DNA of 64,000 nt, from positions 4,924,501 through 4,988,500 of the forward strand of contig JAVHKY010000026.1 in NCBI GenBank assembly GCA_035079385.1. The letters run 5' to 3'. This DNA comes from Aspidiotus rigidus. Taxonomy: Eukaryota; Arthropoda; Insecta; Hemiptera; Diaspididae. Under the pieces are notes generated by a model. It made no database searches. It was given only the letters and a program-made list of their open reading frames with translations, and was not told the DNA's origin. Positions 49,801 to 60,519 of the stretch are shown in pieces (position 1 is the stretch's first letter; every line of letters begins with the position of its first letter). The position numbers were made by a program, and so were the translations under genes.

Positions 49801-52800
49801 CCACCTTGGGACTGGAGTGTGTTCAGAAATGTGTGACTATCAGTGACCAGTGATTTCGAATCCTGGTGACTCTGATATACTCCAGTCGGGAGTGGAGTGA
49901 GAGGTGATGTGCTCCTGGTCGCACCTCGGGAAAACTTTGAGTATTTAGGTAAGTGAGAAGATAATTTCCAGAACTGGAACATGCACGCGACAAAAATTTT
50001 GGTAGATTAGGAGGCAACTACAGAGTTGAATATGATTACAGGAGGATTTTTACTGAAGGGTACTATTTCGAGAATCTGATTGTAAGACACAAGTCAAAGT
50101 GGCCAAAGCCAATTCTCAGTACGTTCCTTCAATCATTTTTTGGTCTCAGAAGTCTAAAACCCAATTATTCAATCAGGTTTTAGAGTACGAACTGAATCAG
50201 GAAGAGCTGTTAGTCGTCGAGTTAAGGAATCACCGCACCTCTCGTCTCGATTTTCCTCGATGAATTATTCCAGAAACGTTAGTTTTATCTCCTCGGTACT
50301 ATCGCCGCATTCACGCGTCATCAATCAAAAATTGTTACAACAGCTTGGCAGGCTATCTTTCTCTGATCTTCGGTCTGCGACTACTGTAAAACACGCATTT
50401 TCTGCGCACGTATATGTGCGCGTATACATTCGCATCAAATCAAATGGCAGTAAATCTATTCGTATGGATCATTTCAACCGGGTAGACAAGACATATTCGT
50501 TAAGAGTGGTTTGTTCGTACACGAGATACGTCGACGACTGTAACTTATTCCGAATTCCTCGCGCTAACCCGGTCGCTGCATCACCACATCAGCATCAACT
50601 CCCATGGTATAGGTAAAGTGCGCACTTCGCAGCCTACTAATTAGCTGCTGCGAAACTTTGCAACGATTGTCGGCGGAGTGTAATTGGAAAAAAAAAAAAA
50701 AAAATGTCCGGTGAATGTTGAATTGCGGCGCATGTACGAAGTGGCCGTACGTGCAGTTCGTTGATGTCCGTCCTTTTCATCATTGTCGTCTTTTCTGCTA
50801 TCTGTCGACGTGTAATGCCTGTCGTCCTTTACCATCTGATTGATTAATAGTTGAACGGTTTTCATTGTGTTTTTATTGTAATAAATAAAACGGAGAGATG
50901 GACGCTGTCGCAGCGGCCGCTACCGAGAAATTACATTTAGAAAGTCAGCTGACGATACTCGGGAGAGCTACGCGTGGTAGTGGTGGTGGTGGTGGTGACT
51001 TCTTTCCATTGATTATTAGTAGGTTATTGCGAAGTTATCATTTCTGGAAGGCAAAAGTCTAGTGTACCGGTATGTAAGGTAATTAGCGAATTATATACGC
51101 GAAAACGACCGTCGGCAATCGTAAATTGGAACGCTCGTTGTCGACGCTCTCTGCACCTCGAGACGCTGTAGCCTTATTCCTCGGCCAGCGAAATGGCTTC
51201 CGTTAAGCAGAGACTTTCGGCCTTATTTCCATACGCAGCTACGGTGCCTTTCTCAAACTATATAGGCTATACATCAGTACACTACGAGTTTTCCTTTCAG
51301 AAATGCAGTCTGCGCTCGAAGAGACGGAGTAAAATTCGCTATAAATGGCACTTGCTAGGCGAAAGAAAGAATGTAACCTCGGAATGAACATTCTGAAGAC
51401 AAGTTTTTTTTTTTTTTTTCCTTCTCCTTCTGTATTGTTATACAAAAAATCGCATGTATACGTTTGTCGGTATTCGATAGCCTACATTCTTTTTCGTGAT
51501 TCGTAATCAATCCCAGCTTAGATCAGATGACGAACCTCGTCAGCTTCCGAATTCGTTAACTAATTACCCCGCGGTTCATCGTCGTGTCACAATAAAAATT
51601 TATACTCGTATAAAGCTCGGCGTGATCCAGCCTACAGTGGCTCACGCCGGACTCCCCGAAGTGCAGTTAAAAACTGGGTGATTGTTTTATCACCTGTTGA
51701 CCAATCCAAATATACACCGTTGAAATACGATATAGACGTTAATTTCGGTAACTTTTTTTTTTTTTTTTTTCATCATCAAACGTGTTTTCGCGGCAGGAGA
51801 GCGAGGTGTTTGATTTCTTCGGTGGTAGTATACATGCTCGTTTTAATGAGCGCGATTCTATACTGGTTGTATACTTCTGTATCGTCCATCGTTGGTCATC
51901 GAAAATGATGGTATGGTGTTAATGTAATTTGTGCTGGTTGTACGGGGCCGACGACGGGAGTGGCGCGTTTACGACCACCGACGTCGAATGATGGCCGCAA
52001 CAAATTCGCGCTTCCTGATACAAATAAGTACGCGTAATTAAAGCATAATTTAGACGCTCTGTTGAGCGGAAACGTCTTCGTTCCGCCTTCGATTGCTTCT
52101 TAAAGGAGCGGGTCAAGTCCGAGATTCACGCGTGTGCGTACCGTAAGGTAAGTCGCCTCGTCATCGAATTGTGATTTGTCTAATGGTCCGTACAGATTGT
52201 CGTGATTACTGGTGGAGAGGTCAACTCGCTTTTTACTGATCAGGAGACTTCGTGGGGGTGTTGACCTATCGTTTCTGAAAGTCGAACTTCATGCTTACTA
52301 GTGGCCAGAGGTCGACTTGCTTTGCTTAGATCGGCGGACAAGATCCTTATTACATTTTATTGAAAGGTGACGACCTAACCGTCTCTAAACTTCGATTTGC
52401 ATTTGGAATTTGATTCGGGCTTGCCTCAACAATTATACGAGCGACTCATTCCTGTCCATTTCCTTCTTTTGTTGTGCATGAAAACAAATTCGAACTCCTT
52501 TTTCTTCAATCTTACACGATATTGGACGTCCGAAAGTATATCGAAGGCCTTTAGAAACCGTATCCCTTCCCCCTCGCTCATTGGGACTAATAAATTTTCT
52601 AGCTCCTTCTGTTTGTACAGTGTAGATGGAAAAATTGACACCATCGCATCATTTTTTCGCCACTACATCCTCAAAATATGAAAGAAAATCGGAATTTTTC
52701 CTTTCATTCTTTTCGCTACACAGGTACTCCAAAAGGATAAATAAGAATTTCTCAATTTGTTCGTACACTTGATTGGATTTGATTTGACTCAAAGTTGAGC

Positions 52801-52820
52801 TTTACGCTTGATTATTTCCT
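49801..52820. other. Intronic CpG-bearing sequence, no element recognised
   Basis: The part 50550-51200 is richer in GC and CpG than its surroundings and includes a (GGT)n tract at 50977-50998. T runs occur near 51403-51419 and 51752-51770. A 54-codon plus-strand frame at 50898-51062 is noted in the findings. No family resemblance was found. Confidence 0.45.
50976..50998 (+). repeat. (GGT)n microsatellite
   Basis: GGTAGTGGTGGTGGTGGTGG, a short trinucleotide run of about seven units. Confidence 0.9.
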
Positions 52821-52829
52821 GGTAGCAGC

Positions 52830-53830
52830 GGGAAAGGCGGACTGAGTAATGATCTACCTGAGCAGCCTGATGACAAACCCAGGAAAGTCGAGGGAAGCTA
52901 GAAGTAGTCGATCCTCCTACATGGTGCGCCTACTTCATGAGGGTAGCGTTTAAAGGGAATGAAATGGAAAAAATCCAACGAAGAGTTACGTTAAGGTGTG
53001 TGAGTGCCTATCACACTGCCTCGACGGAGGCTCTTTGCGTGTTAGGCCATTCACCACTAATCATTCTCCTTGTTGAGGAGAGAGCGCTGGTGTTCAAAGC
53101 AAAGCAGAGGACAATGACTGACCAAGAGGCTTTACGGGTCAAGTAGGAGGTCAGGCACACCTAAGCGAGAATTGTTCATGGACGATCCGTATGTTAATAC
53201 GCGACCTTGATGATTTAATGAACCTAGACCATGGTCAGCTGAAATTTCACCTGACGAAGGGGCTTCAACAAGTTACCTTTAGGAGAAGTTGAGGAAAGTT
53301 GAGCAGGAAACGTGCTCGCATCGCGATCACACAGCGAGCGTGGGCGGGGCAAGCTCAGTCCATCTCTGCGCGAGGTTGTGGTCGATGAAGCACTTACTTT
53401 GAGTAGGCCGGTAGCTTTTGAAGAATCATGGAACCAGGTGTCTGCATATGCAGTCACAGTTAAGAAGAAGATGGACACGAAATGGGACTGGCAAATTCAG
53501 AGCCACGCTATGGCTTGTGTACCATCCACCGAGAGATGATATTCCGCAGGAAGAAGATGAAGCTTGGAGAAATAAAGAAAGAAGAAGGGACTCAAACTGC
53601 GGCTTAGTTCTAAGTTGTGTTTGGTGCGTGTGCGCCAAGTTTGAGTGCTTGAGAACACTTCGACTTGGTGGTTGCCGAGAAGAGAGAATTCTTCCAACAC
53701 CAAAGTTATACCCAAAATGTCGACACCTGTGTTGAAGGAAACGAAATTAATGCACCGGCTGCACATGCGACACAAACTATACTGATTGGATTTGTCAATT
53801 GATGAAAATTGGCGACACCATTTGCCAAAT
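52830..53830 (+). mobile_element. R1/Loa-like LINE fragment (end of reverse transcriptase)
   Basis: Plus-strand frames include SLMTNPGKSREARSSRSS near 52868-52920 (compare RLMPNIGGPR...RRRLL of R1-type elements) and then RRVTLRCVSAYHTASTEAL near 52981-53040 (compare RRxxLRxxSAYRTVSxxA). The following VEERALVFKAK matches the LAxERxxIY block. Frame breaks separate these pieces from a Trp/Cys-rich tail near 53470-53740 that could be the zinc-knuckle end. This is the thumb and C-terminus only. It is a different, better preserved LINE type than the four RNase H-type copies. Confidence 0.76.
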
Positions 53831-53839
53831 TCGGTAAAG

Positions 53840-56430
53840 CTAATATTTTCGCTTTAGAATGTTGTACCTTCCTTTCATTATTATCCTATTCTCCTTAACA
53901 CACTAGGAATGTCTACCGTAACGAAACTACGAACTCGTATTGTGTGTTTAGTAATTCAAATGAACCTGAAGAAGACACAAATAAATGTCGAGATCAAGTG
54001 GTGAAGAGAGGTGGGATTATTTTGTGCGTACTTCTTGATCGTAAAGGTAGTAAATGAAGTAAAATGTGTCCACTCTCATCTCAGCTCTATCATTACCCCC
54101 GTTCACTCAGTACAATATCTGTAAAGGGAGTTTGTCACAATTTAAAAATGGTACCGAAATGTCTAGTGAGAAAGATTCGCATTGGTATTGTGGGTTGCAT
54201 ATACTCAGAAGTGGGCGGAAATCGAAACATTTTTCTTCAATTTGACAAGGTGATACAAGAAAGAATCGCAGGAGCAAAATACTTTCGTGAAACGAACTGC
54301 AGATGCGATGATAGAATGGATGGAGACAAGGGATCTGGAAGCTCATGTCGCCCTTGCTCAAGTAGGTCGAGCAGGAAGAATTCACGGTCACGGCTGTAGA
54401 TCCTCGGACGCAATTGCGGATACTAAAAATCGGCATTGCATTCTTCTATCGTATATTCACTTATATAATTAAATAGCTCAAATTTACGATTACGAGCGTG
54501 TTTACGTGAAGCTAAATTATTTTATTACAGATAGACGCGGAATTCTGTCGAAAACGGAGAACTGCAAAATTATCAACTTGAAGGGTTCCTTTACGAGCGT
54601 TGATCACCTGCTACACCTCACAGAGAGATCAACTATGTACAGCAGTATACACGTATACAATATTCATAGGATCTTAATTTTAATATTTCCAATTTTTACG
54701 TGAGACTATCATTCATAGATAATTATCACCGATATACGGGCAACAGCATTCCCCGCAATATGATGGCGTGCATCTCTTGAGAAGAAAAATCCTATCGGTG
54801 ACATAACCTTAAAATAATTATCTTATTTTACTGTCCTATTCTCGAGTTATCTAAATGTTCGATCACTATTCAAAATATGAAAATACTCGGTGTTATCACC
54901 AATCTTTTTTTCTTTCCTATTTTTTTTTTTTTTTTTACGTGGTTCTTAAAATCCAACTATCTCGAGCAAAACCTCCTATTAGGTACGTCGTCGGCTGGTA
55001 AAACTTTAGAATCTAACACAATTAAGATGGTAACGATCATCGTACCCACTCGAAGAAATTTTTCAAAAAATGCTCTTTTCACATCCGGGGAGATTCGTGT
55101 CCACTCAATTAATGGAAGATACTCTGAAGCTGAAAAGTGGGCACAAAAATCATCTTCATGTACATACATAGGTATCACCTGTAATGTGTATAATTTCTTC
55201 ATTTTAACCTAAAATTTATCGATATGAATTTCATAGATTTTGTTTTTTTATTCCTTTTGATCCTCCCACTGTATAATGTTAGGCACGTCGATTAACAAAA
55301 ATATAAGGAGAGATGTGAGCAAGAGACGAAGGCTGGAATGGAAATTCAGCAGGCAAAACGAAAAGTAGGAAAAGGTTAACATTCTAGAAAGTGACAACTT
55401 CGCAAAAACGGCAAATATTCATTCCTGTCTTTCTCAACTTCGATTGGATCACCTGTAAATATACGATTTATGGCGTGATGTCGTTCCAGTAGCCGTCCTA
55501 CCGGGTTGAGGAGAACAGGATAATGATGAAAAGAAATTTTTCGCAATATGGCGAATATACGAGCGCACAAAATGGATGAACCGTTATTATTTTGAAAAAA
55601 CTCGTTTTTATGTCCATTTTAACTGAATTTTTCGATATAGTCTCACATTCTATTTGCTAAATACTTCCTCCTCGAATCTGGTTCAAATCGTATCTTCACC
55701 TTTGAACTCACACTCTTGCTATTAAAACATAAATATTTTCCGGTGACATCGCTATGCGATAAATGACGAGTCGGACAACTACATCAGATCTACTTTGTTG
55801 AAATTGATCGAACAGGTCTGTAGCTGAGTGGGTTTTATTGCCACCGTGTGTAGAGGAAGTTTTTTGCTGCGGAAAGATGACGGCCTATTTTGTTCGCACA
55901 TGACGAGAAAAAATCTAGTGAGAGTTCTACGTTAGAGAAAGAGAGTAAAAAAAGTTTTTCGTAAAGATTGTATGACCTGAAATCGTATAGGGCTAACTCT
56001 ACCACAATAGCCTGTCTACGTACAAAGACTGACCGTGAAATTGAATGGCATATACCCAGAGGGACAGTCTTAATAAGCGTGCACCTAGATATCTCACGTA
56101 TCGATACTAACCGAAATACGATACAAAGATTTTTAGAGCGAATGATGTCGTGATTGTATATGGAGAGGTTGAAAATTTACCTTGATTGCTCGGGTGCAGT
56201 CAGGAGAAATCGAATTGATTAGTGGATAATTTTTGAATGTTTATCTGTGTATTTTTGGCATTAAGCTCTTACTCGAAAATCATAAAATGGCGTCAGGGTA
56301 AAGCGCCAAATCCATCGCTCACCCTAGTCTCTTCGTATATTTAGCGCGGGTGAGAACTCGAAATGTTTCTCAGCTTCTGAAGTAATTCTGAGTGAAATTT
56401 CAGAAAACATTCGTACTATCACGAAAGTAG
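53840..56430. other. Intronic sequence without recognisable element
   Basis: AT-rich with poly-T near 54919-54937. Several 60-111 codon frames lack recognisable domains. No transposon ends or RNA genes were found. Confidence 0.45.
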
Positions 56431-56439
56431 GTCGAAGCC

Positions 56440-57085
56440 ACCCGACAGACCATTTCGACTTCAAATCGACTCGTGACTGGACGCTCCTTCCTACCGCCGA
56501 CTCGTCATCGATGTCAAAATTAAGTCGACTCTCGGTATTACGAATTGATGTCGACTCATCGGCGCGGTGTTAAGTCAATTGTACGTCACTCATTGGCAGA
56601 AGACTAGCAATCGAGGTCAAAATTTTATAGATTCTAACTGGGGTTCAGAATTGAGATGAAGAATGAGTTGACGCATTTAATATTACGTGTTTGTGTCCAA
56701 TGAAAATCGATGTCAAAATTGTATTGATATGGCCATCAATGCTCTGCTCAAGCATGATTGAGACATTATGTCTGCGAGCAGACGAAATGCTAAGTGGGTG
56801 ACTGTGCATCAACTCCTAACCGACGTCGATTTGAGGTAGATTCAAACTCAAAAGTCAACTAGCATCCATCATCCGAGAACTACAAATCGACTTGAAATCG
56901 ATAAAAAATTTGGAAAATTGACTCGAAATTTATCTGAAATTGATATAGAAAAATAAGCATATCATCGACTTCGACATGAGGTCGATGTCAACAATATTCG
57001 ACGCAATTAGGACTAAGTGAATTCTTGGTCGATTCGACGTCGACTGTCGACTAAAAATTGACATCAGATCGACAGTCGATATAAT
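56440..57085. repeat. AAATCGACTT-type degenerate repeat, copy 3 (largest)
   Basis: Dense in GTCGA, ATCGACT and AAATCGA words (for example TTGATGTCGACTCATCGGCG near 56545 and GAACTACAAATCGACTTGAA near 56876) and collinear with 44580-45065. It runs directly into the TGACGTCA block. Confidence 0.6.
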
Positions 57086-57089
57086 TGAG

Positions 57090-57660
57090 TTGCCAATGTC
57101 CCTCTGATGACGTCACAAACTTCTCACACCATATGACATCAACAAAATAGACCACTATTCCTTCACCAAGTAAATGATTTATTCAAGATTAGGCCAAGAA
57201 AATAGTCCCTCTGATGACGTCATGAAGTGCCCACCCATAACGTCATCTTGTGGACTGTATATTGTACCAATACCAAGACCGGGCTGATACCTCTGCATAC
57301 TGGGTTTCATTAGCCTAGCGGTTTGAATTTCCAGCGTCTTAATCTAACGTCCGCGATTACGGAGGCTCCTTAGCGCAGGCTAGTTTGCTCAACACCGTAG
57401 TATCGGGTATGAAATATCTCCTGAAGCCTCGCTTCGAACTTGATACAGCCTAGACAAGTTCCTCCATCCAATCTGACGTAACTTGGGTTGATGACGTCAC
57501 AAGTTGATGACGTCATCCCCAAATCATGTTCTCAAGTTCCTCCTCCTATATAGATGTAGCTCGATGGACGAAAATATTCCGAGTCTCTGGACATATCCCC
57601 GAAAATGATGACGTCACAAGAGTCGGACGCGAATGCGCTCGCGTTCGTGGACGTTTTTTG
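57090..57660. repeat. TGACGTCA-rich dispersed repeat block
   Basis: CTGATGACGTCACAAACTTC, TGATGACGTCATGAAGTGCC, TTGATGACGTCACAAGTTGA, GATGACGTCATCCCC and ATGATGACGTCACAAGAGTC lie within 520 bases, with CTCCTATATAGATGTAGCTCG near 57543 matching words of the 900-1330 and 28089-29352 repeats. Confidence 0.6.
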
Positions 57661-57664
57661 AGGA

Positions 57665-60305
57665 TATCTCGAACAATGAAAAGGATATCGGGTTCACGAA
57701 TTTCACATCACGTGGCCGATTTTACTGGCAACTTCCTGGTTGTGAATTCATATCCCATGGAAAGGATCAGTAAATGCCGTGTTATTCGCGTATCTACATG
57801 TTGAAAGAATGCCCCATCGTGAATTCACGCTGAGCCTGTATTTTTCTATTTTGCCTACCGATAATTCGCGAAACATAGCCCGAAGCCCTTTCACATTGAC
57901 CTATGAAATTGAATATACACTGATAGCATAGTTGAGTAACGACGTATTCCAATTTGAGAAAATTTTCATCAGTACCAAGTGTATGTAAGCATGCATTAGT
58001 GGAACTTCCGCAGATATCAGGGAGGACATTGGTCGTACATTCCATTTCCTATTCGAAAATCTCCAAGGATCAATATTTGTAAATACGAAAAGTCCCTCGT
58101 GAACATGACTGGTGCAAAATATTGTATGACGGACGTGCAGTGTCTATGATTAGGGGAAATGGTCTTACATCAGCTATGTTTTGACTGACTTTTTGCAGAA
58201 TCTCAAAATATTATGTGAACGGCCGATTATCACCCTTTCATTCCCAAGTAATTCAACCGGATGCTGTAAAAATAAAATTCGGTATTTTAATCATGTTTTC
58301 GGGAACGTCGAAGCAAGAGTGACACCGTCGAAATAGGATGGCAGTTCGTGAATTGTAAAATGATCGCAGGTACGAATACACGTATATTATTTTTCGTGAC
58401 AGAAGTCGCTGACTCGAGACCCTTGTCTCTCGATTGTCACCCGTACCCATAATACCGTAATCAATACCGTTCTTCGGGGGATAGATCTCATGATCAATGC
58501 GGCGTTTTAGAAGGGATTTTGGCTATCATTTTTGCACGACACTTTTGTAAAAGACGCGATCGTATACACTCTCCACAATATTTTAATACTCAAATTGGCC
58601 AGTTTTATTGTCTTCGAATCAGTGTATTCAAACGTATAACGTCCTCCTTCAGACCACCAACCTAACGGTCTTCCTCGAAAGAGTATATTAAAGACGGCAC
58701 CCAGAAAAGTTGTCAAAGAGGGAAGAAAGAGTTGAATTTGTAGCTCTCGGATCGAAAAACACTTTATAGATATGAAGTTCGAAAGTATATGTACCACACT
58801 TGATTTAATCCTTTATTGAAAATGATGAAGGGGATTACAATTTTGCAGGTGCGTGCGTCCATCCATGCATCATGACACTTGAGATATTTATACCGTATCG
58901 CGGCTTCCGACAGAAATTTAGGGTGGAATGTTGTACTATTTCGCGAAAAATTAGCCGACTAATGACGATTTTTGAATAATACATGCGTATTTACCTACGT
59001 CTACATGTGCACGCAAATCTATGGCTGAAGCTGAAATTCCGACGACTATGCAAATTCTTCATTTCGAGAGAAACATGAATTTCCACCAGCCTGAGGGTAA
59101 ATTCCGTATATATTTCTTCATAATGAAATGTGCACTCTCTCTCTTCTCTCTTGTTACTTTCTGGCTCTCGCGTACAAGTACATACACACATACGTTGATT
59201 ATTATGTGAGACACGCATGACAAGACTGGCACCAGTTACCAGCTCAATTGAATGCTAATGTTGTACATCGCTCTCCGTTGCCCGATGATACTGTAATATA
59301 ACAAATTATTGGTATAACGCAGCCGCTGAAAGAATCGCAGGCTCGGGCAGAGCCGGTTAACACGCGCTATTTGCTATTCCGTTCAATCTCGCCTATCTCG
59401 TACCTCTCCTCATTGTGTACACATTTCAAATGTGACCCTTAATACGCTTCAAAAACCACTCTCTCTCTCTCTTTCTCTTCTTAGGGTTGGCGTTCGAACG
59501 TAAAAATAAGACGAAGAAAAATTCTTCTAAATCCGTAATACTAAATCTTATTCTTACATTTGCGAAACATCTTGCACCGATGCATATTATGTACATAAAT
59601 CTGACGGGAGGAAAAGAATAACCTCGTCTTGTATTGTGTATACATTCTCGAATTTGCGTTTTAGCGATGAGTAGAGAGCTATTACCGAATTCGAGAAGGT
59701 TTACGGGATGTTTCCGGGCAAATATACATCAGTATGATAATAACGGATGACAACCATGTTTACAAAATTCAACGAGTCTGTCTGAATATAATGTTAAATT
59801 AGGGTTTAATACGGCATACCGCAGAAGTCAAGTTACCTTCTTCACCCACGTATGAAATGTCTGCAATTCGAGTTGAATTCATTGATCGAAATGTAGGTAG
59901 AATAAACATCGAGTGTAAACAAGTATCATTAGACTGATACAGCATCCACTAGCAGAGGTGGTTTAGCAATCATACGAAATCCTTTCTCCTCCTTCGTGGT
60001 TTTGCAGCCCAACTCCTAGGACTAATGCGGTTTTGTAACTGAGGGTGCAATGGAAGTTCTGGATAATACAAAAAACGTGATGACGTTTATGGGAGAGGAA
60101 ACGAGGTGAAGATTTCATTTCCTCGCCCTTAGCGAGGGGCAATCCAAACGTGAAGCAGACAGACTGTTCCACCCAGCCAGACTCGAACCTTGCATGTGCT
60201 CTTCAGTCTCAACTTCCGGCCTTGGTCGTATTTTAACTGATATAGTTATGCTACATCATTCCAATGATCATCAGTGCATGAGACGATATTCCAACTTGGT
60301 AACTT
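57665..60305. other. Intronic sequence without recognisable element
   Basis: No coding region recognised. A Trp-Trp codon pair next to a GT lies at 58653-58659 but lacks a start codon. A (CT)n run lies at 59459-59472. A B-box-like GGTTCGAGTC word on the minus strand near 60183 may mark a SINE. Confidence 0.45.
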
Positions 60306-60311
60306 CTGAAA

Positions 60312-60514
60312 ATGATAGATAATAAAATGAACACACAGACACGTAACACAATTAAATGGGAGACTAGAATGGAAGGATAAACAAGGGAAAGAACAAAAAA
60401 TACAAAAAAACACAATAACCTTGTGTTTTTTGTTCTTTCCCTCGTTTATCCTTCCATTCTAGTCTTCCATTTAATTGTGTTACGTGTCTGTGTGTTCATT
60501 TTACTATCTACCAT
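60312..60514. repeat. Near-perfect long palindrome, arms about 90 bp
   Basis: Arms 60312-60403 and 60423-60514 match in reverse complement with only a few differences (for example GGGAGACTAG against GGAAGACTAG, and AAACAAGGG against AAACGAGGG). The spacer is about 19 bp. The right arm ends at CCATGG, where a short unrecognised plus-strand frame begins at 60513. Such palindromes are unstable, so the few mismatches suggest a recent origin, or a MITE that is mostly inverted repeat. Confidence 0.88.
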
Positions 60515-60519
60515 GGCTC

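Noticed and set aside
58655..58800. Possible wingless exon 1 on the minus strand ending FRGRPLGWW
   Set aside because: It resembles the RGRG-SMWWG segment of fly Wingless and has the right phase, but the open frame has no ATG and the donor would be the poor GTCTGA.
60176..60200. GGTTCGAGTC B-box-like word suggesting a tRNA gene (minus)
   Set aside because: No A box at the right distance and no cloverleaf could be drawn; at most part of a SINE.
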